A DNA stretch of 64,000 bases from Fallopia convolvulus (GCA_964016875.1 OZ024728.1:8916272-8980271); one strand, 5' to 3'; positions 21,889-34,139 are shown, counted from the stretch's first letter. Notes: generated by a model not told the origin, from the letters alone. A program made the numbers and translations.

Positions 21889-22682
21889 TCTATTACTAAT
21901 AACTAAAGCCGAAACAATTTATGCCACCACATTGTGCCACATCACACCTTTATTAAAATAATAGTTTTAAATAGTTAATTATGCAAAAAAGTTATCTCCA
22001 AAACATAAATATAAAATAAAATTCAATTTTATAAATGTTTTACAAAAAAAATTAAAAAGCAAAAAATAACGTAAATTCTTTATAATTTTTTTAATCAAAT
22101 TAAATTCTTTAAAAATCTTTTCAATAAAAATTTAAAAAGATAATTAATAAGAAAAGATAAAAATATATGAATGAATATATATTTTTTTAAAGATAAAAAA
22201 TATTAACATAAATAATCCAAAAACGAAATTAAGGAAAAGATAATATATTTTTTTATCAAAAATTAATTTAGGCAAGTAATTATATACATATTTAAAAATT
22301 TTAATTTTTTTATCTAAATTTGATCTACGATAAATCTTTTACATAAATAGATAAAAGGATAAAAATAAAATATTTTTTATTTTTAATTAAAATTTGAATT
22401 AATTTTTTTCAAATATAAAATATAGTGTAATGTTAGTTTTAGATAGGAAAAATATAATAAATATAATGTCCTTTTTATCTATATTGGTCAAATCTACTAA
22501 TATTATTTTATCTTTATGTTTATTTGGGGATAAATTTTTACAAATATTATTTTATCTTTATGTTTACTTGGAGATAACTTTGTTTTGCATAATTAACTAT
22601 TTAAAATCATTATTTTAATAAAGGGGTGATGTGGCGCAATGTGGTGGCTGAAATTGCTTCGGCTTTAGTTATTAGTAATAGA
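21889..22682. mobile_element. Element with long terminal inverted repeats, inside Helitron H5
   Basis: The left end TCTATTACTAATAACTAAAG and the right end are inverse complements and stay complementary for about 120 bases, with scattered mismatches. TA lies directly outside both ends, consistent with a TA target duplication (Tc1/mariner-like) but also expected by chance in AT-rich DNA. Total length is 794 bp. No transposase frame is present; the plus frame at 22430-22618 is low-complexity. The superfamily is unresolved; a foldback element is an alternative. Confidence 0.6.
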
Positions 22683-24863
22683 TATATTGATTATTAAAAT
22701 GCTAATTTCATTTGAATTTTGTTTTTTAAATATTTTTTAACTTTTTGTTAAGAAATTAATATAGATAAAATAATCTGTTTTTAGAAAATATTTATTGAAG
22801 TTTTGTATTCGTGTTTTTTATCTTTTACTTTGTAATGAATATAATAATATTTTTAAATATGGAGAATATTAATATAAAGATTGGTATAGAAGATACACTA
22901 GAGAAAAAAATAAAAATAGTATAATACTATAATTTTTAGATAATATCTAGCAAGGATAATATAAGTTATTTAGTTATTTATTAATTTTTTTAACATTAAT
23001 TTATTATAATTTAGGTGGATATCCAATGTATACTAAAATATATCATATATTTTATAAATAATTTATTATATTATAAAATATCAACATATGCATAAAATAT
23101 TATATACTTGAAGTACAAGTCTTGTAAAAGATAAAAAAAATCAATACGGAGTATAAAAAATATTAGCATATAGATCAAGTTTTGTCAAAAGATATATATA
23201 AAATTAATATTGAAAGTACCAACACATAGATTGAAAATTATATGGATAGAAAATTATATAAGTATGTTATCTATGTTACAAAACCTATTGGATGCATACA
23301 AGAATAATACTATAAGTTATTATAATATTTATTAAAAATTAAAATTATTACAATATTTATTAAAAAATGAAATTAGTTATTCAAGCAATTTGATTTATAT
23401 AAAATTATATCACTGTATACTAAAATATGGCATATATTCGATAAGAAATTATATACTTGGAGATTAAATCTTGTTACAAGATCAAAAAAATTGCATAAAG
23501 TTATCAACATTTAAATCAAGTTATTATAATATAAAAAAATTGGATGTATAGAAATAATAATACAAGTTATTATAATATTATTTAAAAATTTGAGATTATT
23601 TTATTCAAGTAATGTCACTTGGTTCAATTTTTAAAACAGACATGGTTTCTTCTTTATAATGTATTAGGTAGATGTGCTTGAGATAATAAAAATCAAATCA
23701 CTATTTTTAAAAAAATTACTATATTAACTAACGAATATTTCAATTACATTATTTATTGTAGAGTTTGGATCATATAAAAAGAGGGCTCATTATTTTAGGA
23801 CTCGTTGGACTAAAACAATTGAGAAAGATAATTGATTGCATGTTAATAGTTTGACTAGTTGGAACTCAATTGCATGTATCCTGCATATCTTTGTTCTTAC
23901 TCCTAATATCATTATAATTCATGATCGTTTCGGGTTTGTTTTGATATTAAGTATTTGCATGACTCGTTGGCATGTCTATTATGTTTGATCAGGATAGGAA
24001 TAACTAAAAAGTGAATTGCTTGTTATGAATCAATGATCAACTACCTTGATGACAAATGTGAATTCTTGAATGGAATTGCTTCTCCCTGATTGATTACAAA
24101 CTCAACTTACTTGCTTTGTTTACTTGTTTAATTTCCCTAGAAATAGAATTACAATCCGAATCCCACCTTGTTACTATTGCGAGTTGATAAACTAACTTGG
24201 AAAACAAGTTTCCCTTGGGTACGATCCCGACTTGCTGACTATACAAGTTAAGTAACTAGGAAACTATCTTTGATTATGCATCAACGATTTCTAGCCTATC
24301 ACAAGTTATTTTTGTCCAAGGAAACTGTATTCGCAGTGTGGAGGATCTTTTTATTTGATCTTTGGTATTATTACGTGTATTCTTTGTGACATGGAATGCA
24401 TATTTGTGAAAATTAACTTTTTGGCTAGAGATCTGACAGTAGTTATCAATGATATTTTTTTATGTTGTTACAAGCATGGTTGGTTCTTGGCCTTTTCAAA
24501 GATAATGATATCATCAGTGAAATCTAGGAAAGGGATTTTCGTCCCATTTCTTGAGATTTGGATGTCAATGCCACTTTTGGGGTTGTTGGTACATGTTTGG
24601 AGTTGTCTCGTCATGACTTCGATCGACAGCGAGTACGAATATATATGGGGATAGTGGGGGAAAATTGTTTTGGGGGAAAATTGTTTTGTTGGTCCATTGT
24701 TGACCAGAACTAAAAATGAAACAGTTTCAACACATTCTCGAATCCAACTATAGAATTTGTCGTTAAATCCGAATTTTTATAAAAATAAAAGCCAGAAATT
24801 CCCAGCTGATTGAATCATATGTTTTTTTCCATGTCAAGTTTTATTGTAATCCATCATTCCCGC
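22683..24863. other. AT-rich non-genic stretch; possible retroelement scrap
   Basis: No gene is supported. Bases 22690-23640 are AT-rich without clear structure. The block at about 24150-24260 (GGGTACGATCCCGACTTGC) resembles sequence that recurs near the ends of plant gypsy elements. The plus frame at 24355-24654 matches no family known to me. Confidence 0.3.
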
Positions 24864-25667
24864 TGATGAAATCCGAAATAAACCGTTCGCTAAATGACAA
24901 GAAACGAGATTATTTAATTCGATTGTGCAAACACTTGCTCTTTATTTATTATTTCTTTACGAGGTTACAAGACAACGAGGCCTACAAACAAACGAGATTT
25001 ACACCCTAGACCTCCTACGAGTATTCGAGATCTCGACCTAACAATGTCCGAGATCTCCTAATTGCTATGCGATTCTACCACCTCGGTGTCACTTGATTGA
25101 TCTTGGTGCGAGGCTGAGCTAAGAGTGTGGCGAAGATGGCTTGCGAGATTGTGTAGCGAGGTCTTTGATGTGAACGAGAGCTCTGTGTGACTTGAAGTCT
25201 TTTTGTGGACTTCACTTGTCTATAGCGAGGCCTTTTGACGATGTTTCAATCACGTCGATCTTCAACGAGCAAGATAGTTCTTGAGTTCAAGATGTTTTTC
25301 GACCCCCTCTCACTTACATGGTTCTCCTCTATTTATAGAGAATTGGGGAGTCGAGTTTTGGCTGTCATCCGATGTGGGACGCCCGAGATCAGGGCTTTTG
25401 ATTGGTCCGGAGGCGAGGCAGTCGGTGATTGGCTTGGGGAGGCGGCGCCAGCTGAGTGGTCCGAATGGGTGGGTGCGTCAGTGGAGTCGACAACGAAGTT
25501 TAGACCTTGCTCCGAGGCTTCGGGAGACCTCGCGGGGATAGGAACTTTGTTCAATTAAAAGACGGATATAGTTGTGGGCCTCGGAATCCACCTTGGGAGT
25601 CTTGTCGGGTCCGTTTATTCCCCGTACCCCGGGCCCACTTCCTGTTTTACCATTTTGGACATCATCA
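24864..25667 (-). repeat. 3' LTR of the Tat-like element
   Basis: The repeat pairs with 36618-37422 over its whole length. A TATA box reads TATAAATAG on the minus strand near 25330-25340, inside the near-palindrome CTCTATTTATAGAG. Confidence 0.92.
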
Positions 25668-25723
25668 CAACCCCATGGCCTGGGGACCTCGCCCTGAGGA
25701 CCGCAGGTCATAAGCTTCTGAGG

Positions 25724-25852
25724 ATTGCGAGGTGCGAGGTTTTGGAGGTTGAGAGGGCATATTACGAGGTGCGAGCTTTTGGAGGTTGGGAGGGCGTATT
25801 GCGAGGTGCGAGCTTTTGGAGGTTGGGAGGGCGTATTGCGAGGTTCTCTCCT
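25724..25852 (+). repeat. 37-bp tandem repeat, about three copies
   Basis: A unit beginning GAGGTGCGAG and ending GTATTGC repeats three times with few changes, followed by a partial copy. It lies between the 3' LTR and the antisense-ORF promoter. Confidence 0.8.
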
Positions 25853-25995
25853 TGCGAGGCCCGATACTTAGGCTTTTCTCTTGCTCATACGGGTGATGCT
25901 TTTTGGGCCCGCTCTCCGTTCTTTGCTTAATGGGCCGTCCAGGGGAGATAGGCCCAATAAGCCTTTCGGGAGCGAGGAGAGGCCCAAGCCTGTTC

Positions 25996-26004
25996 TTTAT
26001 AAGG
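25996..26004 (+). promoter_or_regulatory. TATA box for the antisense ORF
   Basis: TTTATAAGG on the plus strand is followed by a 60-base pyrimidine-rich stretch (26020-26080) like a plant transcript leader. It points toward the antisense ORF starting at 26916. Together these look like a separate Pol II promoter on the strand opposite to gag-pol. This is inference from sequence layout. Confidence 0.45.
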
Positions 26005-26915
26005 GGCGTCTCTCACACGCCTCCTCTTCATCTTCTTCCCCCACATTTTCACTCTCTCTCTTTCTTCGTCTTTCCAGTTCCCGGTGAGCAGTTTTCCAGA
26101 CGGTTACCGACGACCTCCCGCCATCCTCCAGTTGCACCACCGCCTTTTCCACGCCGATTCTAAGCAAGTAAGTGCTCAACTCTCCTTTCTCGTCTTCGAT
26201 GCTCTTCGTCTTTATTTCGCCGCCTTCTGCTCTAATCGGGAGACAGACGTTCCATGGCGTTTCGGGCCGGTGACACGTTGGCAAGACAAAGGGGGTGAGG
26301 GCGGCGCTTGCGTTTGTACGACGCCTTTGATTCTCTTCTTTTTGTTTTTTCTTCGTTTCGTGCCCTAGGTGGGTGACGGTTCGTTGCCCGGTGTTTCGCG
26401 CCGGCGGCGAAACGGTGATGGTGAGGGCGGCGTGCGCCTCTGCGCAGTGCCCTTGCCGTCTTTTCTTTGCGTTTTCTCTTGCTTTGTTTTGTGCCCTGGC
26501 GGGTCAAGGTTGTTTCTCGGTGCTTTGCGTCAGCGCTATGGTGGCGAGATGGTGGGGCGAGGGTGGCGATCGCCACGCCCTCGAGCCCTTCGTCCGCCAA
26601 TCGATGGATAGGTTCCTGTGTTTTCCCTTGGTGGTTTTGAAATTTGAGATCCTTGGAAACCCAAACGTCATGATGCCCAACTGACGGGACGTTTGGGTTT
26701 CCACCGCTAGCTTCCATTTCACCTTCTTTTTCCTCTTTTTGGCGCTTCAAATTCTTCCCTGCCGTCCTATCTTATCAGAGTAGCCCTAGGGTGCCAAGTG
26801 GTCTTCTCCCCTTGTGACCTCGCGTTTTCTTTCTTTGGTTGCTTTGCCCGATGTCTCAACCCTCTTCTTTTCTTTTCCAAGTGCTCGCCTTTCGTGGCCT
26901 GGACGTCGCTCTTTC

Positions 26916-29549
26916 ATGCCTAGGAGAGCTTCTTTGAGCCCCCCACCAGGCTTCGCGTTCAAAGCTTAAGAGAGATTCTACGAGGAGGTTTCCGAATCCG
27001 TAGGGAGTGTAGAGGCTAGTGATTCTCAGAACCCGAGGTCTCCCTCGTTGGTCTTTAGCGACCCTTCTTCCAACGACTCTGTTGTTTCCATCAATTCTTG
27101 CTTCTCTCGACTTCGCACGTCGCCTGGTGTTGAAATGGCATCGTCTTCGATTTCTGATGAGGAAGTCGCCGAGGTTACTGCGAGGTCGTCCGACTCCAAC
27201 GAGCTCGCGAGCTTCTTTGCGGAGTATATTACTGACGCCGTGTCCTGCATCCCGCCCATCCTTGAGGAGTGGATCCCCATGTCCTCAGACTCGAACGAGG
27301 CCTTTCTATCCGAGGGGGAGCCCACGACGTTGAAGCTTAAAGACCTCGCGGATGCTGCCAAGGACTTCACTTGGCCCGAGGGGGTTGAGCTAGCGCTTCC
27401 CGAAGGGGAGGGCTGCTCCTTGGCGCACTATGAAAGGTGTGTGGTCGTGCATCTGTTCAGTCTCCAAGCTGGCTTTAGGCTGCCCCTGGCCCAACACATC
27501 GTTGATTTCTTGTGGGCCATGCGAGTCTGCCCTGCACAGTTGTTTCCCAACGCGTGGAGGCTGATGTGTGCCTACACGGTTCGTAGCCGCGAGCTTGGGG
27601 ATGGGCCGAATTTCGACATCCTGTCGAGTCTATTTCTAGCGAGGAGGGAGCACGAGTCCTGCCTCATCAATCTTAGCTTTCCGGGTATTAAACTCATCAC
27701 GGCCCCTTCGAACGTCGGGCTGTGGAAGAAGAAATGGTTCCTGGTTCGAGACCCTAATGGGAGGTACCTCAACTTTCCCACGACACCAGACAATTTCGTT
27801 CGGCCCAAGGGTGCACATAAGGCCACCGAACTCTAGGAGCTCAAGGAACGATACAACCCGGACCGTCAAGGATCGTTCCAGGAGTACTTAGCACAGGACC
27901 GGCTTGAGCGGGCCGGCCTGAGCCTCACCCTTCCAACCCGCGAGGGCGAATAGGGTACTTAACTCCCTTCTTGTTGTTTGTTTTTATTATTTGCCCTTGG
28001 TTTTATGCAACGAGGTCGAAACCTCGCTTATCTAGTGGTGACCACAGGCCTTCGCCCGGGTCATGCTAACTTGACTTATTGTTACGTCTCATTTCTTTAT
28101 CTAACCTGTTTCTATGTTTTTTTTCTTTCTTTTCCTCTTCAACGCTCTAACCTCGAAGAACCAGGGAAAGAGACCTGTGACTTCCACTTCTACCGCCCAG
28201 GCCCCTCGCAGCCAAAAGGGCGTCGTCATAAAGGAACCGACCACGCTGGCGAGGCCGCCCACCTCGCAGCCAAAGACGACACCTCTGCCGCAGAAGGCGT
28301 CCGGGCGAAGACAAGCGAGGGGACCTCGACTAAGGGGGATGTCGCGAGAACGTCCTCCCAAGCCTCCCGAGGATCCGGCAATAAAGCCGGGTCAAAGAGG
28401 AAAGGCGCGGAGTCCCCCCGCGGGGAGAAAAAGAAGCACAGGGGGACGGCCAGCGCGGTTCGTCGGGGAAGGAGATCATCCCCAGTTTCAATTTTGAGGG
28501 ACGAGCCCTCAACGCCGCTGGCCCTTCCCCCGCGAAGTTCCACTGCCCCGGGCCGACTCGGGGTGTTTCTGCGAGATGGAGTCGGGACGACTGGAAGGAA
28601 GAGGTCTCGTGGGCTAACAATCTTACCGAGGAGGCCCTTAACGACGAGGCCGTCCGCTATTCGGCGATGTTACGTTCCGCTTCCATAAATCTCGTTTCTG
28701 TTTTGGATTTCGTGCCTCCTTTTTTTTAACAACTTTGTGAATTTTCAGCACACTTTTTTTTAGAACTACAACCGCAGCCGCCTCACCCTTCTTCAGACGA
28801 GGATGGATAAAATGGAGGCGGCACTTAAAGGCCCGCACAGAGGAGTGTGCGAAGCAAGAGAAGGAGCTCGCCGAGGCTGGAAAGCGGATTAAGGCCGCAA
28901 AGGTTGCGGCCAAGGCCGGAAGGCGGCGGCGAAGGCGAAGGAGGAGGAGGACAAGGCAAAGACCCTGGTGGGGGCTTTACGGAGCGAGAACGAGGAGCTT
29001 CGGGGCAAACTCTCTACCGAGCACAACTTCTTCAAAGAGAAGGAGGCGAAGCTCCTGAAGGCCGAGGATGAGATCACCAACCTCCGAGAGCGCGTTAGCG
29101 AGCTCAACTAGGAGGTGGTGGCTGCGGGGCCCAAGTATGTGGAGTTTGCGGAGTACAAGGAGGAGTTGGTAGGGAGTGTGCCAAAGATGTTCCGCCAAGC
29201 GGTCCGCATGGGGGTCAAGCAGGCGGTTGCGAAGTATGGGCATATTGACCCCCGTATTTCCTTCTTCAACCCCAGCTACACGGAGACTATGGGGGAAGAG
29301 ACCGGGGAGGAGCCCGAGGGAGAATGCGAGTTCTTCCTCAAAGAGGATGGGATAGTGGCCTCCAAGGCACCGCCCACGGAGGACCTCGGTCAGGGGAGTC
29401 TGGACCTCGCCGACGCGGACTCCCATCCTGCAACCAACGTGGCGAGTTCGCAGCCTGCTGCGATCTCCGACCCGGTCATCCCTCAAGCTCCTACGGAACC
29501 CACCGCCGAGGCCCCGAAAGAACCCGCCGCTGACGCCCAGAAAGAATGA
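26916..29549 (+). pseudogene. Antisense ORF of the Tat-like element (Transposase_28-like domain plus coiled coil), decayed
   Basis: An ATG at 26916 opens a frame that continues through 27135 to 27952, apart from TAA at 26967, TAG at 27834 and TAG near 27950. The middle part reads VVHLFSLQAGFRLPLAQHIV and LFPNAWRLM, the signature of the so-called putative plant gypsy-type transposon domain (Pfam Transposase_28 as I recall it). A stretch of 28140-28680 encodes a basic, Pro/Ser/Lys-rich linker in shifting frames. 28800-29110 encodes a Glu/Lys/Ala-rich coiled coil with a shift near 28918 and TAG at 29109. 29115-29549 encodes an acidic tail ending DAQKE. An intron may lie about 27953-28140. The stops at 27834 and 29109 both fit CAG-to-TAG changes. 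The function of such antisense ORFs is not established. Confidence 0.6.
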
Positions 29550-29790
29550 AGGACGCCTCTGACCTTTCAATGTTTTCTTTTTATTTCTGTTATTTTGGTG
29601 GCCCCGCCAGGGTCTGTAATTAAATACTTCGGCCCTTATGGCCTTATTTTATGCACTTTTCTTGTCTTAGGGTCGTGTTTGTGTTTCTTGTTTTAATTTA
29701 CTTGTATACATATCCCGATCCAACCCCATGGCCCGAGTGTCACAATACTTGTGGCACCTTCGGGACACATCGGGCGCTGGTCTTACGCCA

Positions 29791-30045
29791 CGATCTCGAG
29801 CCGTGCTTGGATCGCGCACAATTGTCTTTATGTCAAGGTCACGAGCCTCGCTCGGATCTCGTATAATTTTCTTTATGCCAATATCACGAGCCTTGCTCGG
29901 ATCTCGCACGATGATTATTCTGCCGAGATCACGAACCTCGCTCGGATCTCGCACGATGATTATTATGCCGAGATCACGTGCCTTGCTCGGATCTCGCATG
30001 ACTGTCTTTATGCCAAGATCACGAGCCTCGCTCAGATCTCGCATG
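29791..30045 (+). repeat. 45-bp tandem repeat, five to six copies
   Basis: A unit like CGAGATCACGAACCTCGCTC followed by GGATCTCGCACGATGATTAT recurs with a 45-base period, with most changes at a few positions. Because 45 is a multiple of three, the repeats stay open in several frames; those frames are repeat artefacts, not genes. Confidence 0.85.
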
Positions 30046-30055
30046 ATGACTGATT

Positions 30056-31216
30056 GTTTCCAACCCCAAGCGGGAAGCGAGGGGTGGGTTTGAAAATGTA
30101 AAAATGAGAATCCCCAACCCCAAGCGGAAAGCGACGAGTGGATTTAAAAATGAGAATCCCCAACCCCAAGCGGGAAGCGACGAGTGGATTTAAACACGAG
30201 ATTCTCCAACCCCAAGCGCGAAGCGAGGGGTGGGCTTAAACACGAGATTCTCCAACCCTAAGCGGGAAGCGAGGGGTGGACTTAAACACGAGGTTCTCCA
30301 ACCCCAAGCGGGAGGCGAGGGGTGGACTTAAACACGAGATTCTCCAACCCCAAGCGGGAAGCGAGGGGTGGACTTAAACACGAGATTCTCCAACCCCAAG
30401 CGGGAAGCGAGGGGTGGACTTAAACACGAGATTCTCCAACCACAAGCGGGAAGCGAGGGGTGGACTTAAACACGAGATTCTCCAACCCCAAGCGGGAAGC
30501 GAGGGGTGGACTTAAACACGAGATTCTCCAACCCCAAGCGGGAAGCGAGGGGTGGACTTAAACACGAGATTCTCCAACCCCAAGCGGGAAGCGAGGGGTG
30601 GACTTAAACATGAGATTCTCCAACCCCAAGCGGGAAGCGAGGGGTGGACTTAAACACGAGATTCTCCAACCCCAAGCGGGAAGCGAGGGGTGGACTTAAA
30701 CACGAGATTCTCCAACCCCAAGCGGGAAGCGAGGGGTGGACTTAAACACGAGATTCTCCAACCCCAAGCGGGAAGCGAGAGGTGGACTTAAATACGAGGT
30801 TCTCCAACCCCAAGCGGGAAGCGAGGGGTGGACTTAAACATGAGATTCTCCAACCCCAAGCGGGAAGCGAGGGGTGGACTTAAACACGAGATTCTCCAAC
30901 CCCAAGTGGGAAGCGAGGGGTGGACTTAAACACGAGGTTCTCCAACCCCAAGCGGGAAGCGAGGGGTGGACTTAAACACGAGATTTTCCAACCCCAAGCG
31001 GGAAGCGAGGGGTGGATTTTAACACGAGATTCTCCAACCCCAAGCGGGAAGCGAGGGGTGGACTTAAACACGAGGTTCTCCAACCCCAAGCGGGAAGCGA
31101 GGGGTGGATTTAAACACGAGATTCTCCAACCCCAAGCGGGAAGCGAGGGGTGGAATTAAACACGAGATTCTCCAACCCCAAGCGGGAAGCGAGGGGTGGA
31201 CTTTAACACGAGGTTT
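30056..31216 (+). repeat. 46-bp tandem array, about 25 copies
   Basis: The unit is CCAACCCCAAGCGGGAAGCG followed by AGGGGTGGACTTAAACACGA and GATTCT. The central copies are almost identical; those at the left edge (30056-30230) have diverged, with inserted or altered bases. The array lies between the integrase end and the antisense ORF. The period is not a multiple of three, so long frames across it are accidental. Confidence 0.95.
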
Positions 31217-31293
31217 TCATTTTTGAGAGAGATTTGAAAATTCCACAACCCTTTATTCATAAAACTTGTTGCATATTGCGAAGTTTAGAGGCT

Positions 31294-32489
31294 TTACACG
31301 TAATATTTTTTGAGTCGATCAACGTTCCATGTCTTGCTTAGGGTACGACCCTCGCTGTCTTTGAGCTTGAAAGCTCCGGGCGCGGCCTCCTCGCCGAGTA
31401 GGTATGGCCCCTCCCAGTTAGGGTCCAACTTGCCACCTTCGGTACGCCTTAAAACGAGGTTACCCGTAGCCAGGGACCGAGGCCTAACCTTCTTGTTGTG
31501 GTACACTGCCACGCGACGTTTGTATTCCCTGGAGCGTAGGTCAGCCATCTCACGCAGCTCGTCTCTGAATTGCAGTTCAGCCTTGAGGTTGGCCTCGTTC
31601 TCTTTTTCGTTGAAATCGAAAACTCTCGCCGAGGGGACCAAGGTGTCTATTGGGACTAGTGCCTCCGCCCCGTAAGTTAGAGCGAAAGGTGTTTCTCCCA
31701 TTGTGCGACGCGAGGTCGTGTGATACGTCCATAGGACGAGTGGGAGGAGTTCCGCCCAGCGACCATGTGCCACGCCTAGGCGCTTCTTTAGGTCGGTCAA
31801 GATACGGGCGTTGATGTTCTCCACCTGGCCGTTGGACTAGGGGTGGGCCACGGAGGAAAACTTGAGGTTTATTCCCAAGTCGGAGCAGAAGGTCCGAGTC
31901 TCTTCGCAATCGAATTGAGGGCCATGGTCGGTCATGATGGTCATGGGCACGCCAAAGAGGCAAACGAGGTTCTTCCACAGGAAGTCGCAGACCTTAGTCC
32001 CAGTGATCTTTAATTTCCATTGCTTGCGCCTCGATCCACTTCGTGAAATAGTCGACGATGACCAAGATATACCGCACCTGGCCAACAACTTTGGGGAAGG
32101 GGCCAAGGATGTCCATCCCCCACATCGCGAAGGGGCATGGCACGTGGATGGAGCGAAAGCGCGAGGTAGGGGCGTGCTGGAGGTTGCCGTGCTTCTGACA
32201 CCTGTCACATCGCTGGACATAGGCCCTCGCGTCTTGTCGGAGAGTGGGCCAAAAGTACCCCAAATGTATTGATTTTATGTGCTAGGGATCGCCACCCTGG
32301 GTGGCCGCCACAGACCCCCTTGTGTGCCTCATAGAGGATATGCTCCGTAGACTTGGTCGGCACACACAACAGGTTGGGCTCAGCGTAGCCTCGACGATAA
32401 AGACAGCCACCGATGACGCAATAGCACGCCGCCTGCATTTTCAATTTCCGAGCCTCCGCGGGGTCCTCTGGTAGGACGCCGCTCTCCAT
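31294..32489 (-). pseudogene. Integrase region of the Tat-like element
   Basis: Reading on the minus strand there are an H2C2-type segment (HKGVCGGHPG... CDRCQKHGN), the core with WGMDILGPFPK, a TDHGPQF motif, NGQVENINARI (the catalytic glutamate region), and the C-terminal RRTEGGKLDPNWEGPYLL. The region is split over several frames (32489-32205, 32263-31994, 32220-31837, 31824-31294), and a stop lies in the HPQSNG segment near 31838. Integrase inserts the cDNA into the genome; this copy is not translatable as one product. Confidence 0.85.
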
Positions 32490-32492
32490 ATA

Positions 32493-33110
32493 TCACGTGA
32501 TCGGGGTCCGCCAGTCCCCATTGGTTACGGAGAAAACCTCGCTGGTCACACTTCGCGAGAGTTTTCTTTCCACCATCACGCGATTCCCTACCTCCAAGGG
32601 GAGGGCAGAGCCTAACCTCGCGAGAGCATCCGCCTTCGTGTTCGAGGTTCGCGGGATGGACTCCACCGCAAAGGTTTCTAGGCACGACACCAAGGCCTTA
32701 ACTTTCTCTCGGTACGCGGGCAGGAACCCCGTTCTGGTGTCGTATTGCTCGTTGAGCTGACGCGCAACCAGCTCGGAGTCGGTGTAGAACCTGATTTTGC
32801 GGGCTCCACTAAGGAGCGCCATCTCAATTCCGACGATCATGGCCTCATACTCGGCCTCGTTGTTGGTGGCATCGAAGGCGAAGTTAAGGGCGTACTCCGT
32901 CTCGATCGAGGGACCGACGAGGAACACGCTAGCCCCGCCACCGACATCACATCGTGAACCATCAATGAACACCTTCCACTCCTCCGAGCTCGCATCAGTT
33001 TCGGGGAAGGTGACCTCCACCATGAAATCAGCGAGGGCCTGTCCCTTCATTGCGGTTCTAGGGAGGTAGCTGATGTCGAACTCGGAGAGCTCGACTGCCC
33101 ACTTCGTCAT
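32493..33110 (-). pseudogene. RNase H domain of the Tat-like element
   Basis: An open stretch of 205 codons reads VFIDGSRCDVGGGASVFLVG, then NNEAEYEAMIVG, YTDSELVARQLN and NTKADALARLGS. The four acidic catalytic positions of RNase H (D, E, D, D) are all visible. It is separated from the reverse transcriptase by a stop near 33189, where the linker has shifted, so I count it as part of a broken pol. Confidence 0.88.
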
Positions 33111-33188
33111 TCGCCTGGAGAGGGCGGGCTGGTGGAGGATTTTTCGAAGTGGGAGGTCAGAGAGGACCTGAATGGGATACGCGTGGAA

Positions 33189-34139
33189 TTAAGGGCGTAG
33201 ACGCCTTGCGGCGGTTACGACTGCCAACGCCATCTTCTCCATCGGGGAGTATCGCTTCTCCGCGGGTTGGAGCACGCGACTCACGAAGTAGACTGGGTGC
33301 ATGGCCTTTCTAGTTAGCACCGCGCTGACCGTCTCCAGGCTTACCGCCACATAAAGCTGCAAGTCTTCGCCCGCTATTGGAGGCGACAATGTGGGGAGCT
33401 TCGACAAGAAGGTCTTCAATTCAGAGAAAGCGAGCTCGAGCCCCTCATCCCAAACGAACTTGTCGATTTTCTTGAGAGCAGCGAAAAAGGGGAGAGACTT
33501 TTCCGCCAAGCGGGAGCAAAACCTCCCTAGATAGTTGACGGCGCCGTTGAGTCGCTGCACCTCAGTGCGAGATCGCGGCGACCTCATCGAGAGGATTGAC
33601 TCAACCTTGGCGGGGTTGACGTCGATCCCGCGTTGGCTGATCATGAAGCCCAAGAACTTCCCCGACGATATGCCGAAGACGCACTTCTCGCGGTTCAGGC
33701 TGAGACGGTTGTGCCTGAGGGTAGCGAAGACCTTAGCGAGGTCGACCAGATGCTCTTCAGGGGTCTTGCTCCGGACCACGATATCGTCGACGTAGGCCGA
33801 CACGTTCCTTCCCAGATGATTCTTAAAGACGCGGTCGACGAGGCGCTGAAAGGTGGCCCCCGCATTCTTTAGGCCAAATGGCATGACCTTGTAACAATAA
33901 GTGCCTCGCTGGGTGATGAAGGACGTCTCCTCCTCGTCACGCGGGTTCATCAGGACTTGGTTGTATCCTGAGTACGCGTCGAGGAAGCTCAATACCCCGT
34001 GACATGCGGTTGAGTCAACCAGCTCGTCGATCAAGGGCAACGGGTAGCTGTCTTTGGGACAGGCTTTGTTGAGATCCTTGAAGTCCACGCACATCCTCCA
34101 CTTCCCGCTGGCTTTTTTGACCTGCACGACGTTGGACAA
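33189..34139 (-). pseudogene. Reverse transcriptase domain of the Tat-like element
   Basis: An open stretch of 316 codons carries VDFKDLNKACPKD, PFGLKNAGATFQRLVD and the active site YVDDIVVRSK, followed by the thumb and connection, with FLGFMISQRGID and the gypsy-type tail ALAVVTAARRLRP. It makes element cDNA. It overlaps the end of the upstream protease frame in a different phase (34031-34139), which shows a frameshift between the two domains. Confidence 0.9.

Noticed and set aside
25235..25930. Frames of 70-118 codons in the LTR and next to it, and their near-copies at 36991-37569
   Set aside because: They occur in both LTRs, overlap each other on both strands and have no family resemblance.
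26084..26750. Overlapping GC-rich frames on both strands, up to 172 codons
   Set aside because: They lie in the leader region of the antisense ORF. Composition keeps many frames open; no domain or conserved start is visible.
29651..31159. Several frames of 70-125 codons on both strands across the tandem arrays
   Set aside because: They are by-products of the 45-bp and 46-bp repeats; the encoded peptides are just the repeat read in different frames.
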